Shown one piece after another: positions 38,045-47,600 of a stretch of DNA of 64,000 bases. The stretch comes from Pseudodonghicola flavimaris (lineage in GTDB: Bacteria; Pseudomonadota; Alphaproteobacteria; Rhodobacterales; Rhodobacteraceae), in the NCBI RefSeq assembly GCF_030164425.1, contig NZ_JASNJD010000016.1, positions 42,909-106,908 of the forward strand, read 5' to 3'. Within the stretch, counting starts at the first letter, position 1; every line of letters starts with the position of its first letter. Position numbers and translations under genes: made by a program. The notes beneath the pieces were generated by a model. It worked only from the letters and a program-made list of their open reading frames with translations, was not told the origin of the DNA and did not search any database.

Positions 38045-38452
38045 ATGTATCACAATATTCTCGTTCCGATCGCGTTCGACGCTGACCGCGACGTGACCGC
38101 GCCCCTGAAGCTGGCGGAGCTTCTGGGGACGCCGGATGCCAAGGTCACGCTGCTGCATGTGATCGAACATATCCCGTCCTATGCGATCTCCTACGTGCCG
38201 GAGAACTATCTGATTGAGGCGCGCCGGGCGATCGAGGGGGAGCTGCATGATCTTGCCGCCGGTCTGCCCAATGCCACCGGGCTGGTGATCGAGGGCCACT
38301 CCGGCCGGTCGATCCTGGAATGGGCGGAGACCAACAAACCCGATCTGATCATCATCGCGTCGCATCGGCCGGGGATGCAGGATCTGCTGCTGGGCTCGAC
38401 TGCGGCGCAGGTGGTGCGGCACGCGCGCTGTGCGGTGCATGTGGTCCGATGA
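38045..38452 (+). CDS. Universal stress protein (UspA family)
   Basis: A 135-residue USP fold: start YHNILVPIAFD, and the ATP-binding type end GLVIEGHSGRSILEWAETNKPDLIIIASHRPGMQDLLLGSTAAQVVRHARCAV (GxxxxG...GS motif). ATG 38045 has GAGGAGG 6 nt upstream. It overlaps the rhodanese gene by ATGA, so the two are co-translated. The FNR-type site suggests expression at low oxygen. Confidence 0.9.
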   Translation: MYHNILVPIAFDADRDVTAPLKLAELLGTPDAKVTLLHVIEHIPSYAISYVPENYLIEARRAIEGELHDLAAGLPNATGLVIEGHSGRSILEWAETNKPDLIIIASHRPGMQDLLLGSTAAQVVRHARCAVHVVR

Positions 38453-39030
38453 CGCGGCTGCTCAGCGCTCTGGCCCTGATGGCGGCGCTGCCGGCGGCGG
38501 CCGATCCTGTGGGGATCACCCGGGACATGAGCGCGGTCACCGTGCCGCTGCCTGGCGGCGGCAGCGCGGTGATCTCCCGCGAACAGGACAACGAGCACCG
38601 GATTGACGGGGACTGGGCGCGTACCTCGCGGGCCTGCCCGCCGTTCTGCATCCAGCCGATCACCCCGGCACCCGGGGTCACCCCGATCGGAGAGCTGGAG
38701 TTGATGGCGATGCTGCAGGACCCGGAGGCAATGGTGGTCGATGGCCGCGTGCGGCGCGATTTCGAGGGCGGCTCGATCCCTGGTGCGGTCAATATCCCCT
38801 ATACCGAGGCGGCCGACCGGCTGGACGAGTTGGGCTGCGAGATCGATTTCGACGGGTTCGACTGTGAGAACGCCCGTCCGGTGGCACTCTTCTGCAACGG
38901 CTCCTGGTGCGGACAGTCGCCGACGGCGGCGCGGCGGATGATCGAGGCCGGCTATCCGGCGGAGAAGATCTTCTATTATCGCGGGGGGATGCAGGCCTGG
39001 CGGCTGCTGGGGCTGAGCGTGACGCAGTAG
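38449..39030 (+). CDS. Exported rhodanese-like sulfurtransferase
   Basis: A 193-residue protein with a signal peptide (MTRLLSALALMAALPAAAD) and a C-terminal rhodanese domain whose active-site loop reads LFCNGSWCGQSPTAARRM, with two cysteines. The first part contains ACPPFCIQ, another Cys pair. It is probably periplasmic, transferring sulfane sulfur or acting in redox signalling. It is coupled to the upstream stress gene. The sulfide:quinone oxidoreductase at 5.8 kb supplies a plausible source of sulfane sulfur, but no link is shown. Confidence 0.82.
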   Translation: MTRLLSALALMAALPAAADPVGITRDMSAVTVPLPGGGSAVISREQDNEHRIDGDWARTSRACPPFCIQPITPAPGVTPIGELELMAMLQDPEAMVVDGRVRRDFEGGSIPGAVNIPYTEAADRLDELGCEIDFDGFDCENARPVALFCNGSWCGQSPTAARRMIEAGYPAEKIFYYRGGMQAWRLLGLSVTQ

Positions 39031-39104
39031 CCTCGGTTGCCCCGTCGGGGGCCTGCCCTGGCGGCGCAAGCAGCGGGATGGAAATCAACCGCTGAAAATC
39101 AATT

Positions 39105-39177
39105 GGCGGGGCGCGAGGTGGAGGGCGCGCCCCGCCTTCCGGGCCTCCTGTCGGAGGGGGTCCCGAAGGCCCGGAAG
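39105..39177 (-). terminator. Double hairpin between rhodanese and aldehyde dehydrogenase genes
   Basis: Two adjacent stems. The first (39136-39145 with 39168-39177) has 10-bp arms CTTCCGGGCC / GGCCCGGAAG. The second (39105-39115 with 39126-39136) has 11-bp arms GGCGGGGCGCG / CGCGCCCCGCC, with AATTGATTTT beyond it on the minus strand. They lie 12 bp past the aldehyde dehydrogenase stop and end that minus-strand transcript. Confidence 0.75.
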
Positions 39178-39188
39178 AAACTCTGACC

Positions 39189-40709
39189 TCAGAAGAAGCC
39201 GAGTTTGTTGGGGTTGTAGCTGACCAGCATGTTCTTGGTCTGCTGGTAGTGATCCAGCATCATCTTGTGGGTTTCGCGCCCGATGCCGGATTGCTTGTAG
39301 CCGCCGAAGGCCGCATGGGCCGGATAGGCGTGATAGTTGTTCACCCAGACGCGGCCGGCCTCGATATGACGTCCGAAGCGATAGGCGCGGGTGCCGTCAC
39401 GGGTCCAGACCCCGGCGCCGAGCCCGTACATGGTGTCATTGGCGATCGCCAGCGCCTCTTCCTCGTCCTTGAAGGTGGTGACCGAGACCACCGGGCCGAA
39501 GATTTCCTCCTGGAACACACGCATCTTGTTGTGGCCCTTCAGGATCGTCGGCTGGATGTAGAAGCCGTTCGACAGCTCACCGTTGAACCGTGCCGCATCG
39601 CCGCCGACCAGCACCTGGGCGCCTTCTTCGACACCGATGGTCAGGTAGGACATGATCTTGTCCTGCTGTTCCTGGCTGGCCTGGGCCCCGACCATGGTTT
39701 CGATGTCGCGGGGATCGCCTTGCTTGATCGCTTTGACGCGGTCGATGCAGCGGGCGATGAACTCCTCGTAGATATCTTCCTGGATCAGCGCCCGGCTGGG
39801 GCAGGTGCAGACCTCACCCTGGTTGAAGGCGAAGAGCACGAAGCCCTCGACCGCCTTGTCGAGGAAGGCATCGTCCTGCGCCATCACGTCGGAGAAGAAG
39901 ATGTTCGGGCTCTTTCCGCCCAGCTCCAGCGTCACCGGGATCAGGTTGACGGTGGCCGCCTCCATGATCTTGCGACCGGTGGCGGTGGAGCCGGTGAAGG
40001 CGATCTTGGCGATACGGGGGGACCGGGCCAGCGGCGCGCCGACTTCGGCGCCATAGCCGTTGACGATGTTCAGAACGCCGGCCGGCAGCAGATCGGCGAT
40101 GGTCTCGATCAGCACCATGATCGCGGCCGGAGTCTGTTCGGCGGGTTTCAACACGATGCAGTTGCCGGCGGCCAGCGCCGGGGCCAGTTTCCAGGCGGCC
40201 ATCAGGATCGAGAAGTTCCAGGGGATGATCTGGCCGACGACGCCGAGCGGCTCGTGGAAGTGATAGGCGACGGTGTCGGCGTCGATCTCCGACATGGTGC
40301 CTTCCTGGCTGCGCAGCACCCCGGCGAAATAGCGGAAGTGGTCGACCGACAGCGGGATGTCGGCGGCCATCGTCTCGCGGATCGGCTTGCCGTTGTCCCA
40401 GGTCTCAGCGGTGGCGATCAGTTCGAGGTTTTCCTCGATCCGGTCGGCGATCTTCAGCAGGATGTTCGACCGTTCGGCGGCGCTGGTCTTGCCCCAGGCA
40501 TCCTTGGCGGCATGGGCGGCATCCAGGGCCAGCTCGATATCGGCGTCGTCGGAACGGGCGACTTCGCAGACCTTGGCCCCGGTGATCGGGGTGACGTTGT
40601 CGAAGTAGCGGCCATTCACCGGGGCGACGAACTGGCCGCCGATGAAGTTGTCGTAGCGGGATTTGAAGGGCGAAGCGTATTGGCTTTCGACCTGAGTCAT
40701 CTCATTCAT
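39189..40709 (-). CDS. NAD-dependent aldehyde dehydrogenase (AldB/ExaC type)
   Basis: A 506-residue ALDH with catalytic Cys in [14 protein letters not shown], Glu in [10 protein letters not shown] and the [11 protein letters not shown] cofactor loop. The acetaldehyde-type sequence ([31 protein letters not shown]) matches the AldB/ExaC class that works in alcohol breakdown. Start 40709 has AGGAGG 7 nt upstream. It follows, on the same strand, a regulator of the AcoR family, which commonly controls such genes. Confidence 0.9.
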   Translation of the reverse strand: MNEMTQVESQYASPFKSRYDNFIGGQFVAPVNGRYFDNVTPITGAKVCEVARSDDADIELALDAAHAAKDAWGKTSAAERSNILLKIADRIEENLELIATAETWDNGKPIRETMAADIPLSVDHFRYFAGVLRSQEGTMSEIDADTVAYHFHEPLGVVGQIIPWNFSILMAAWKLAPALAAGNCIVLKPAEQTPAAIMVLIETIADLLPAGVLNIVNGYGAEVGAPLARSPRIAKIAFTGSTATGRKIMEAATVNLIPVTLELGGKSPNIFFSDVMAQDDAFLDKAVEGFVLFAFNQGEVCTCPSRALIQEDIYEEFIARCIDRVKAIKQGDPRDIETMVGAQASQEQQDKIMSYLTIGVEEGAQVLVGGDAARFNGELSNGFYIQPTILKGHNKMRVFQEEIFGPVVSVTTFKDEEEALAIANDTMYGLGAGVWTRDGTRAYRFGRHIEAGRVWVNNYHAYPAHAAFGGYKQSGIGRETHKMMLDHYQQTKNMLVSYNPNKLGFF

Positions 40710-40842
40710 GGGTGGTCCTCCTGACCGTCCGGATCCTCCATCCGGGCGTGGAACGACCATGCGTGTCGGGGATGCGCTTGTCAGCCGGGGCAGGGGCGAG
40801 AGACGGGCGAACCTGTCTCACTGCTGAGACAGGTAGGGCGGA

Positions 40843-41760
40843 TTATTCGCCGATGCCCAGCCGCTTCATCCGGCGATAGAGGGTGGCGCGGCCGATTCCC
40901 AGCGCCCGCGCGGCCTCTGAGACATTGCCCTCGGCCCGGGCCAGTGCCCGCAGCACCGCGGCCCGTTCGGCTTTCTCGAAACCGCGCGCCTCGTCCTCGC
41001 GGCCGAACAGGTCCGAGGCCGGCCTGGGTTTCAGATCGCCCGAGGGTTCCAGTCCGAAGGCGCGGCGGGCGCCGCGGGTGGCGCCGATCACCAGATCGTG
41101 GGAATCGATGGCCAGCAGCGCCGCGTCCTCGTTCTCGGCGGTGACGATGCGCGCCTTGGGAAAGACGGCCCGGAACACATCCGCCTCGATGGCGCGGGCG
41201 GTCTGGGCGACGGTGGCGGCGATCAGCCGGTTGAAGCCCTCGGTCTGGTCGGCCCGGGCCGAGGACACGTCGAGCGCCCCCAGCAGGGTGCCATCGGGGC
41301 CGAAGATCGGCGCGTCCATGCAGCTCATGCCGATGTTGCGCAGAAAGAAATGCTCGTCGCGGTGGATGGTGACCTGGCGTTTCTCGGTCAGGCAGGTGCC
41401 GATGCCGTTGGTGCCCTCGGCGGCCTCGCTCCAGTCGGCGCCGGACCACAGCCCCCAGTCCTGAAAGATCGCCGCATCGGCGGCCGCGCAGCGCTGGTCC
41501 AGCACGATACCGTTTTCATCGGTCAGTACCACGCCGCAGCCGGAATTGCCGACCAGCCCAAACAGCTGGTCGATCTTCGGCCCGGCGACCCGCAGGAACC
41601 GGTCAAGCGCTTCTCGGCGCTGCGACAGGGCGCTGTCGTCGACCCGTTCGACCGGGCGAACCGCAGCCGGATCCAGCCCATGGCGCTCGATCGACCGCCG
41701 CCAGGAAGCCGCCAGAGGAGACCGCGCCGCCGCCGTGGGCGACTGCGCCGTTTCGATCAC
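40843..41760 (-). CDS. AcoR-like regulator with GAF and Fis domains, no AAA+ domain
   Basis: A 305-residue regulator. Residues 1-190 contain the AcoR-type N-terminal and GAF sensor (SWRRSIERHGLDP; NGIGTCLTEKRQVTIHRDEHFFLRNIGMSCMDAPIFGPDG). Residues 265-305 carry the Fis-type helix-turn-helix (LARAEGNVSEAARALGIGRATLYRRMKRLGI). The sigma-54-activating AAA+ domain that normally joins these two (GAFTGA, Walker motifs) is absent, while the two ends are intact. It is encoded upstream of and in line with the aldehyde dehydrogenase, its likely target. It probably works as a sigma-70 regulator. Confidence 0.85.
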   Translation of the reverse strand: MIETAQSPTAAARSPLAASWRRSIERHGLDPAAVRPVERVDDSALSQRREALDRFLRVAGPKIDQLFGLVGNSGCGVVLTDENGIVLDQRCAAADAAIFQDWGLWSGADWSEAAEGTNGIGTCLTEKRQVTIHRDEHFFLRNIGMSCMDAPIFGPDGTLLGALDVSSARADQTEGFNRLIAATVAQTARAIEADVFRAVFPKARIVTAENEDAALLAIDSHDLVIGATRGARRAFGLEPSGDLKPRPASDLFGREDEARGFEKAERAAVLRALARAEGNVSEAARALGIGRATLYRRMKRLGIGE

Positions 41761-42054
41761 GCGATCGATATGCTGATGCCTGGTTTCTATGTCCGGCCCT
41801 CCCGGCTCCGCACTCTAATCACAGCGGATCGATCTGGCAAATCACGTTTCCGCAGCGGCAGGCGGATGCTGGGGCGTGAAAACTGGCGATCCCAGAAGGA
41901 AATCAGGGATTGCCAGAAAAACAAAGGGCTACAAGCCCCGGGCCGGGACACGAGGCTGGGGAGGGGGGCTAAGAAGATCAATGGGTTGCCCAACGGTTCG
42001 GGACACAAACCGACGGCCCGTTTCGGGGATCTGATTAAGCCGACCCACAAGCGC

Positions 42055-42405
42055 ATGTCGCGGGTTCTGGGCTACAGCCTGACGCTGGGCGATGCCGAGG
42101 GCTGGGCCGTTTTCAGTAAGGTTGCGGCGTTGCGTCTGTCCGACGAAGAGCGGGCGGCACTGGCCTATGCAGTACTCAACTCCCTTTCCCCCGAGCAGGC
42201 CGCCTTGGTTGCGGCTGCTTCCATGCGCCGGGCAAGTGTGCCGCTGCCGGCCTTCCTCGGGGGGATGGAGGACGCCAGATATTGGGCTGCCCTTGCCTCC
42301 CGCTGTGAGCTGAAAGCCTATGCTCTGGCCGCCTATGACGCGATGAGCGCCAAGGATCAGGCCGCTTTCTTCCGTCACATCGGCGAAGTGGAGATTGCGG
42401 CATGA
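42055..42405 (+). CDS. Prophage hypothetical protein
   Basis: A 116-residue protein rich in Ala and Leu (GDAEGWAVFSKVAALRLSDEERAALAYAVLNSL, FLGGMEDARYWAALASR, AYDAMSAKDQAAFFRHIGEVEIAA). It resembles small proteins that sit just before the head-tail connector gene in Rhodobacterales prophages, recalled from memory. The frame is open further upstream but with no ATG and no good ribosome site, so the true start, or a deletion junction, may lie before 42055. It overlaps the next gene by ATGA. Confidence 0.6.
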   Translation: MSRVLGYSLTLGDAEGWAVFSKVAALRLSDEERAALAYAVLNSLSPEQAALVAAASMRRASVPLPAFLGGMEDARYWAALASRCELKAYALAAYDAMSAKDQAAFFRHIGEVEIAA

Positions 42406-42947
42406 GGATGCTTGTGAACCGGGAAGCGCCGGCCTCCCTGCCGTTCGATCTGGCCGCCGTAAAGCTGCACATGCGGGTTGATGGTGCCGAAGAGGACGCC
42501 GCGATCACCAACATGGGGCGGACCGCTGCGGCTGAATTCGAGCAGCTGGCTCAGGTCGCGCTGCTGACCCAGACCGTTCAGCTGACGATCATCGCCCCGG
42601 AAGGCGGTAGCCTGCTCTCGCTGCCCATCGGGCCGGCACAGGTCGAGAACGTACCGGCTGTGGCTATCGACGGAGTGGCCTTCACCGATTTCGATTTCAT
42701 CGGCGGGGGGCATCCGCTGATCATCTGGGGCGACAGCTACGCAGACCTGAGCCCGGAACTGATCGTGGTTGAGTATCAGTCCGGGTTCGGCGCAGCTGCC
42801 AGCGACATTCCGGCAGAGATCGCCCAAGCGATCATGGATCAGGCTGCGCTGCACTATGATGGCCGGTCGCCGATGGATGCCGAGAGCCTGACCTCCTCGC
42901 CGCACATGGCCCGGGCTGCGGCCCGCTATAGGGGGGTGCAGCTGTGA
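42402..42947 (+). CDS. Phage head-tail connector protein
   Basis: A 181-residue protein with the gp6/phage head-tail connector pattern: LPFDLAAVKLHMRVDGAEEDAAITNMGRTAAAEFEQ at the N-terminus and the C-terminal IPAEIAQAIMDQAALHYDGR. Such proteins dock onto the portal of siphophages. It starts with ATG overlapping the previous stop and ends overlapping the next gene, as in compact phage operons. Capsid, portal, terminase and tail genes are absent, so this is a fragment. Confidence 0.72.
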   Translation: MRMLVNREAPASLPFDLAAVKLHMRVDGAEEDAAITNMGRTAAAEFEQLAQVALLTQTVQLTIIAPEGGSLLSLPIGPAQVENVPAVAIDGVAFTDFDFIGGGHPLIIWGDSYADLSPELIVVEYQSGFGAAASDIPAEIAQAIMDQAALHYDGRSPMDAESLTSSPHMARAAARYRGVQL

Positions 42948-43159
42948 CGGAGCGCGAGCTGGACGAGATCCTGACCCTTCATTGGCCGGCTGTGCTCCGC
43001 TGCGCGATGACCAATGGCGATGAGTGGATCAAGGGCTTCGCCCGCTCCATCGCGCGCCACGGTAAGCGCCCCACTCCCAAGCAAGAGCAGATCATGCGCC
43101 GGCTTGTGATCGAGCTGCGTAGCGCGCCTGAGGGCGATCTGGAGGTGATTGAGAGGTGA
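42944..43159 (+). CDS. Prophage small hypothetical protein
   Basis: A 71-residue basic protein beginning at GTG 42944, which overlaps the previous stop by 4 bp (GTGA). Sequence TERELDEILTLHWPAVLRCAMTNGDEWIKGFARSIARHGKRPTPKQEQIM is Arg/Lys-rich in the middle, consistent with nucleic-acid or structural binding. No function is known. Synteny with the connector gene supports a phage origin. Confidence 0.55.
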   Translation: MTERELDEILTLHWPAVLRCAMTNGDEWIKGFARSIARHGKRPTPKQEQIMRRLVIELRSAPEGDLEVIER

Positions 43160-43500
43160 GAAAGTGGCGACCCTGCGCGCCACCCCAGACGCAGGGCCGA
43201 TGTGGTGGAACGGGTTAGCAACGGTGGCTCCACATCGGAAAGCCTACCACGGGCGGGATCACAGGCAAAGGGCAGTCCGCAAGGTTGAGGTCCGATCCCC
43301 GGCGCAGCGTTCATGCGTCGCAAGCAGCAACCGACCGACTGGCAGGAACGCACGACCAGTTGGGCCCAAAGCGATGGACCGGCTCCGTTGAGCAGGATCT
43401 TCACGCAGAGGGCATAGGGACTGCCGCGCCTCGCCGCGTGGGCAGTCGTCCTATGCCCTTCGCTCCGAACCTCACCATTGAGCAGGTGGGGACAGACTGA
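43160..43500 (+). other. Non-coding, inverted-repeat-rich end of the prophage fragment
   Basis: No convincing gene. A GTG at 43156 gives only 20 codons and an ATG at 43313 gives 34 codons (MRRKQQPTDWQERTTSWAQ...), both without good ribosome sites. Two abutting hairpins occur at 43171-43196 (arms CCCTGCG / CGCAGGG) and 43197-43238 (arms CCGATGTGG / CCACATCGG). A longer one follows at 43409-43459. It may be a structured RNA, a degraded gene or both. Confidence 0.4.
43409..43459. repeat. Long imperfect hairpin
   Basis: Arms AGGGCATAGG-GACTGCC and GGCAGTC-GT-CCTATGCCCT pair over 17 bp with a 2-nt bulge and a GC-rich loop. It is terminator-like but lacks a T-tract. It could be a phage transcription terminator or an element end. 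Confidence 0.7.
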
Positions 43501-43698
43501 CGGTTGAACAAAGAGATACGCGGACCCGGAAGTCGGCTGGTTCGGCATAGAGCTGTTCCACCTGGCGCAGGGCGAGCTCCCGGTCCGCCACCGGAACAGA
43601 GGGGGAGTGTCCGAAAAAATCCCGTCTACTTGGAAACCGGAGGGGGAACCTTCCTGTGCGCAAAGTCGAAATTGAATACAAAAAGCCACTTAGGGAAG

Positions 43699-43818
43699 TT
43701 AGGTGTTCAGTCTCGGCATCTGGTGGATCGGGCCGACGATGAATCTGTCCGGCTCTGGAGGCCAAACTTTGCAGACATATTCGTAAGGCGTGAGGCCGCC
43801 CAGGGTCTTGAGCCTGCG
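43699..43818 (-). pseudogene. IS481-type transposase remnant, C-terminal 39 codons
   Basis: The frame encodes RLKTLGGLTPYEYVCK and then PEPDRFIVGPIHQMPRLNT followed by TAA. This is the conserved C-terminus of IS481/IS3-type (DDE, rve) transposases. The catalytic DDE core and the N-terminus are missing: upstream of RRLKT the sequence becomes unrelated. The fragment cannot encode an active enzyme. Confidence 0.75.
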
Positions 43819-43966
43819 AGAGCGTCGTCGCCTGGCGCCTGATGACGATCTCGGGCATCGGTCCGTTGATTGTCACGGCTACTCAACAGTTACACAACCT
43901 TTGATAGATCGGCCACAGAGGCCGTAGGGTAAATCCGTCCGGGGAAAGGGGAACTCTGATCTTTAT

Positions 43967-43987
43967 CCGATTCGCTCAACAAAGCCC
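43967..43987 (-). mobile_element. IS5-type terminal inverted repeat, solitary
   Basis: The minus strand reads GGCTTTGTTGAGCGAATCGG, which resembles the ends of the IS5 family, IS903 group (GGCTTTGTTGAATAAATC type). No matching second end or IS5 transposase is found in this window, so it is a leftover end. Confidence 0.5.
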
Positions 43988-44169
43988 CTCTGTCGGCTCA
44001 AGTCGCATGCCTGAAATCTCTTGACGGCGGGAGACCCGTTACCGAAGTTCTGAGCATAGATTATCCCAGAATCTGTCCAAGAGATGGAAGTAGCTCAAAC
44101 TTCTCGAAACGTCGATAGAATACGAACGGGGGGCGACGATGCTATGCACCGCCGCTCCGCCCGCAACCG

Positions 44170-45252
44170 TCAGAGTTCGAGCGTGACCTTGCCGCGCGGA
44201 TTCGAGCAGCAGGCGAGGATATAGCCTTCTTCGATCTCTTCCTCGGTGATGCCGCCGTTGTGCACCATATGGACCTCGCCCGAGAGCTTCTTGGTCTTGC
44301 AGGTGCCGCAGACACCGAAGGTGCAGCCGGAGGGAATCGCGACACCGGCGCTGCGCGCGGCGCTGAGCACGGTCTCGGTTTCCGGGCAGGACTGCGACAC
44401 GCCGGAGATGTCGAAGATGACCTCTGCCATGACGTCTTCCTCGGGGAGGTCGTCGTCCGGCACCGGCAGTTCGATCAGTTCCGGTCCCGGCGTGCCGGGC
44501 GCGTGGAAGCTTTCCTGATGATAGTGGTCCATGTCGAAGCCGAGGCCGGCCAGAGCCTCGCGCACCGCCTGCATGAAGGATTCCGGACCGCAGCAGAATA
44601 CTTCCCGCTCCAGGTAGTCGGGCGCCATCAGACCCAGCATCAGCTGGTTGAAATGGCCCTGAAACCCGGTCCAGGGCTGGAATGGATCGGGTCGGTCGAC
44701 GACCCATTTCAGGTCCAGACCGGCAATCCGCGTCGCCATATGCTCAAGCCGCCGCTTGAAGATGATGTCCGACGGCCGCTTGGCACAGTTTACGAAGACG
44801 ATGTCGCAATGGCCGCCGAGATCGTAGATCTCAGTGGTCATCGACATCATCGGGGTGATGCCGGAGCCGGCCGAGATGAACAGATACTTCTCCGCCGGGC
44901 TCTTGGCCGAGGTGAAATGGCCGGTCGGCCCGGTCGCCTTCAGTTTCATCCCGGGCTTCAGATTCTCGATGATCCAGCGGACCCCGATGGAATCGGACTG
45001 CGCCTTGATGGTCACGGTCAGCGATTTCGGCCGCGTCGGCGACGAGGAGATGGTGAAGGTCCGGTAGAGCGGCCCGCCCGGCACCGGCAGTTCAAGGGTG
45101 ATGAACTGGCCGGCGTCGAAGATGAACGGACGCCGTGAGGGGGCCTGAAAACAGACGGTGACCACATTCTCGGTCTCCGGCAGGATCGACACGCACTCCA
45201 GCATCTCGTCGTCGGTCCAGGGACCGGCGGGTACGACTTGGGTTTTCGCCAT
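44170..45252 (-). CDS. gbcB: Glycine betaine monooxygenase, reductase subunit
   Basis: A 360-residue electron transfer protein: FAD-binding domain with RTFTISSSPT, NAD-binding domain with ISAGSGITPMMSM and FCCGPESFM, and a C-terminal plant-type [2Fe-2S] ferredoxin domain (SGCTFGVCGTCKTKKLSG, later ACC). It passes electrons from NADH to the Rieske oxygenase GbcA encoded immediately upstream on the same strand. It is the last gene of the gbcAB pair and lies next to the phage/IS scar. Confidence 0.9.
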   Translation of the reverse strand: MAKTQVVPAGPWTDDEMLECVSILPETENVVTVCFQAPSRRPFIFDAGQFITLELPVPGGPLYRTFTISSSPTRPKSLTVTIKAQSDSIGVRWIIENLKPGMKLKATGPTGHFTSAKSPAEKYLFISAGSGITPMMSMTTEIYDLGGHCDIVFVNCAKRPSDIIFKRRLEHMATRIAGLDLKWVVDRPDPFQPWTGFQGHFNQLMLGLMAPDYLEREVFCCGPESFMQAVREALAGLGFDMDHYHQESFHAPGTPGPELIELPVPDDDLPEEDVMAEVIFDISGVSQSCPETETVLSAARSAGVAIPSGCTFGVCGTCKTKKLSGEVHMVHNGGITEEEIEEGYILACCSNPRGKVTLEL

Positions 45253-45258
45253 CCCGGA

Positions 45259-46575
<1,317 letters not shown>

Positions 46576-46581
46576 TCATCT

Positions 46582-46602
46582 GAGTTTAGTTTGGCTAAAC
46601 TC
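46582..46602. promoter_or_regulatory. LysR-type operator between gbcA and the LysR gene
   Basis: Perfect palindrome GAGTTTAG - TTTGG - CTAAACTC. It contains the T-N11-A motif of LysR-type sites, lies 84 bp upstream of gbcA and 53 bp upstream of the LysR gene, and is the only strong palindrome in this divergent region. Confidence 0.75.
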
Positions 46603-46655
46603 TCTTCGCGATTGTGTCATTAGCGACATCAGTTGTCTGAAAGCGACTACTCTAT

Positions 46656-47540
46656 ATGCGAAAGCCCTATGATCTACCCTCTTTAGGCGATCTGGCCTGC
46701 TTTGAAGCGGCTGCACGAAATTTAAGCTTCAAGCTGGCCTCATCCGAAATGAATGTCACTCCGGCGGCTGTGAGTCACCGGATCAAGGCGCTTGAGCAGG
46801 AATTGGGGCAACCGTTGTTCAACCGTCACTACCGGGGAGTCGAGCTGACGGAGGCGGGGGCGCTGCTGTTCGTGTCGTTGCAGCGCAGTTTCGAGGGCAT
46901 CTCGGACAGTGTCGCGCGCATCCGCAGCCGGCATGACCGCACCGCGGTGGTGATCGCTGCCACCACCGCGATGAGCGGGCTGTGGCTGACGCCGCGGCTG
47001 GCGGCCTTCTGGAAGGCGCATCCGGGGGTGGCGATTTCCCAGGTCATCGAGGACAGCGGCCGGGCGCAGGGCGTGGACCTGAGCATTCACTATGGCGATC
47101 CGGCACTGGAAAGCGACGAGACCCGTGTGTTGTTCCACGACCGAATTCTGGCGCTGGGGAGCGCGCAGTTCGCGCAGACCTATGATATCCGCCAGATCGG
47201 CGATCTGGCGCAGGTGCCGCTGATCCGCATCCAGTCGGGCGCCAACGCCTGGACCGACTGGCCGGAATGGTTCGCCGCCCTGAACCGGCCGTCGCCGCAC
47301 GGGCCGGAATTCTCGCTGAACAACTATCTGATCGCTCTGAAGGCGGCGGAGGACGATATCGGCGCGGTGCTGGGCTGGGAGGGGCTGTCAGGCAGCGCGC
47401 TCGACAGCGGGCGGCTGGTGCAGCTGGTGCCGGAGGCGATGGCTTCGCCCTATCCGTTCTATCTGCGCATTCACGGCCGCGCCTCGGCCAATGCCCGGTT
47501 GTTCGCCGATTGGCTGTCGGAAGAGGATCACGGGCTCTGA
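46656..47540 (+). CDS. LysR-family regulator (GcvA-like)
   Basis: A 294-residue LTTR: N-terminal winged HTH (CFEAAARNLSFKLASSEMNVTPAAVSHRIKALEQELGQPLF) and a substrate-binding co-inducer domain. The FEAAARxLSFxxAxxELxVTPAAVSHRI pattern is that of the GcvA class, which senses glycine or related amines. It is divergent from gbcA and convergent with the dimethylglycine dehydrogenase gene, and probably controls the betaine cluster; the effector is unknown. Confidence 0.87.
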   Translation: MRKPYDLPSLGDLACFEAAARNLSFKLASSEMNVTPAAVSHRIKALEQELGQPLFNRHYRGVELTEAGALLFVSLQRSFEGISDSVARIRSRHDRTAVVIAATTAMSGLWLTPRLAAFWKAHPGVAISQVIEDSGRAQGVDLSIHYGDPALESDETRVLFHDRILALGSAQFAQTYDIRQIGDLAQVPLIRIQSGANAWTDWPEWFAALNRPSPHGPEFSLNNYLIALKAAEDDIGAVLGWEGLSGSALDSGRLVQLVPEAMASPYPFYLRIHGRASANARLFADWLSEEDHGL

Positions 47541-47547
47541 AACGCGA

Positions 47548-47574
47548 ACCGCCGGCGACAGGGTCGCCGGCGGT
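47548..47574. terminator. Convergent terminator between the LysR gene and dgc
   Basis: Perfect 12-bp stem ACCGCCGGCGAC / GTCGCCGGCGGT with a 3-nt loop. There is no T-tract, but the stem is very stable and sits between the two stop codons. Confidence 0.7.
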
Positions 47575-47600
47575 CTGATGTCGGAGCCGCTCGCGGCAGC

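Larger units (their letters stand above)
43501..44169. other. IS-debris spacer between the prophage fragment and gbcB
   Basis: 669 bp without an intact gene. It holds the IS481-type remnant and the IS5-type end listed separately. The rest is AT-richer than its neighbours and has only short, unrecognised frames, one of which reads LALRQVEQLYAEPADF on the minus strand near 43560. Confidence 0.5.

Noticed and set aside
42055..43159. Gene transfer agent (GTA) locus
   Set aside because: Only three small genes are present; terminase, portal, capsid and tail genes of the RcGTA-type cluster are missing, so a decayed prophage fits better.
43197..43300. tRNA-Leu-like start (GCCGATGTGGTGGAA)
   Set aside because: The strand pairs into a simple hairpin instead; no D, anticodon and T arms with a TTC loop and no matching 3' acceptor arm can be drawn.
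44039..44707. 222-residue minus-strand frame overlapping gbcB
   Set aside because: It is the +1 shadow of gbcB, Arg/Gly-rich, without family features.
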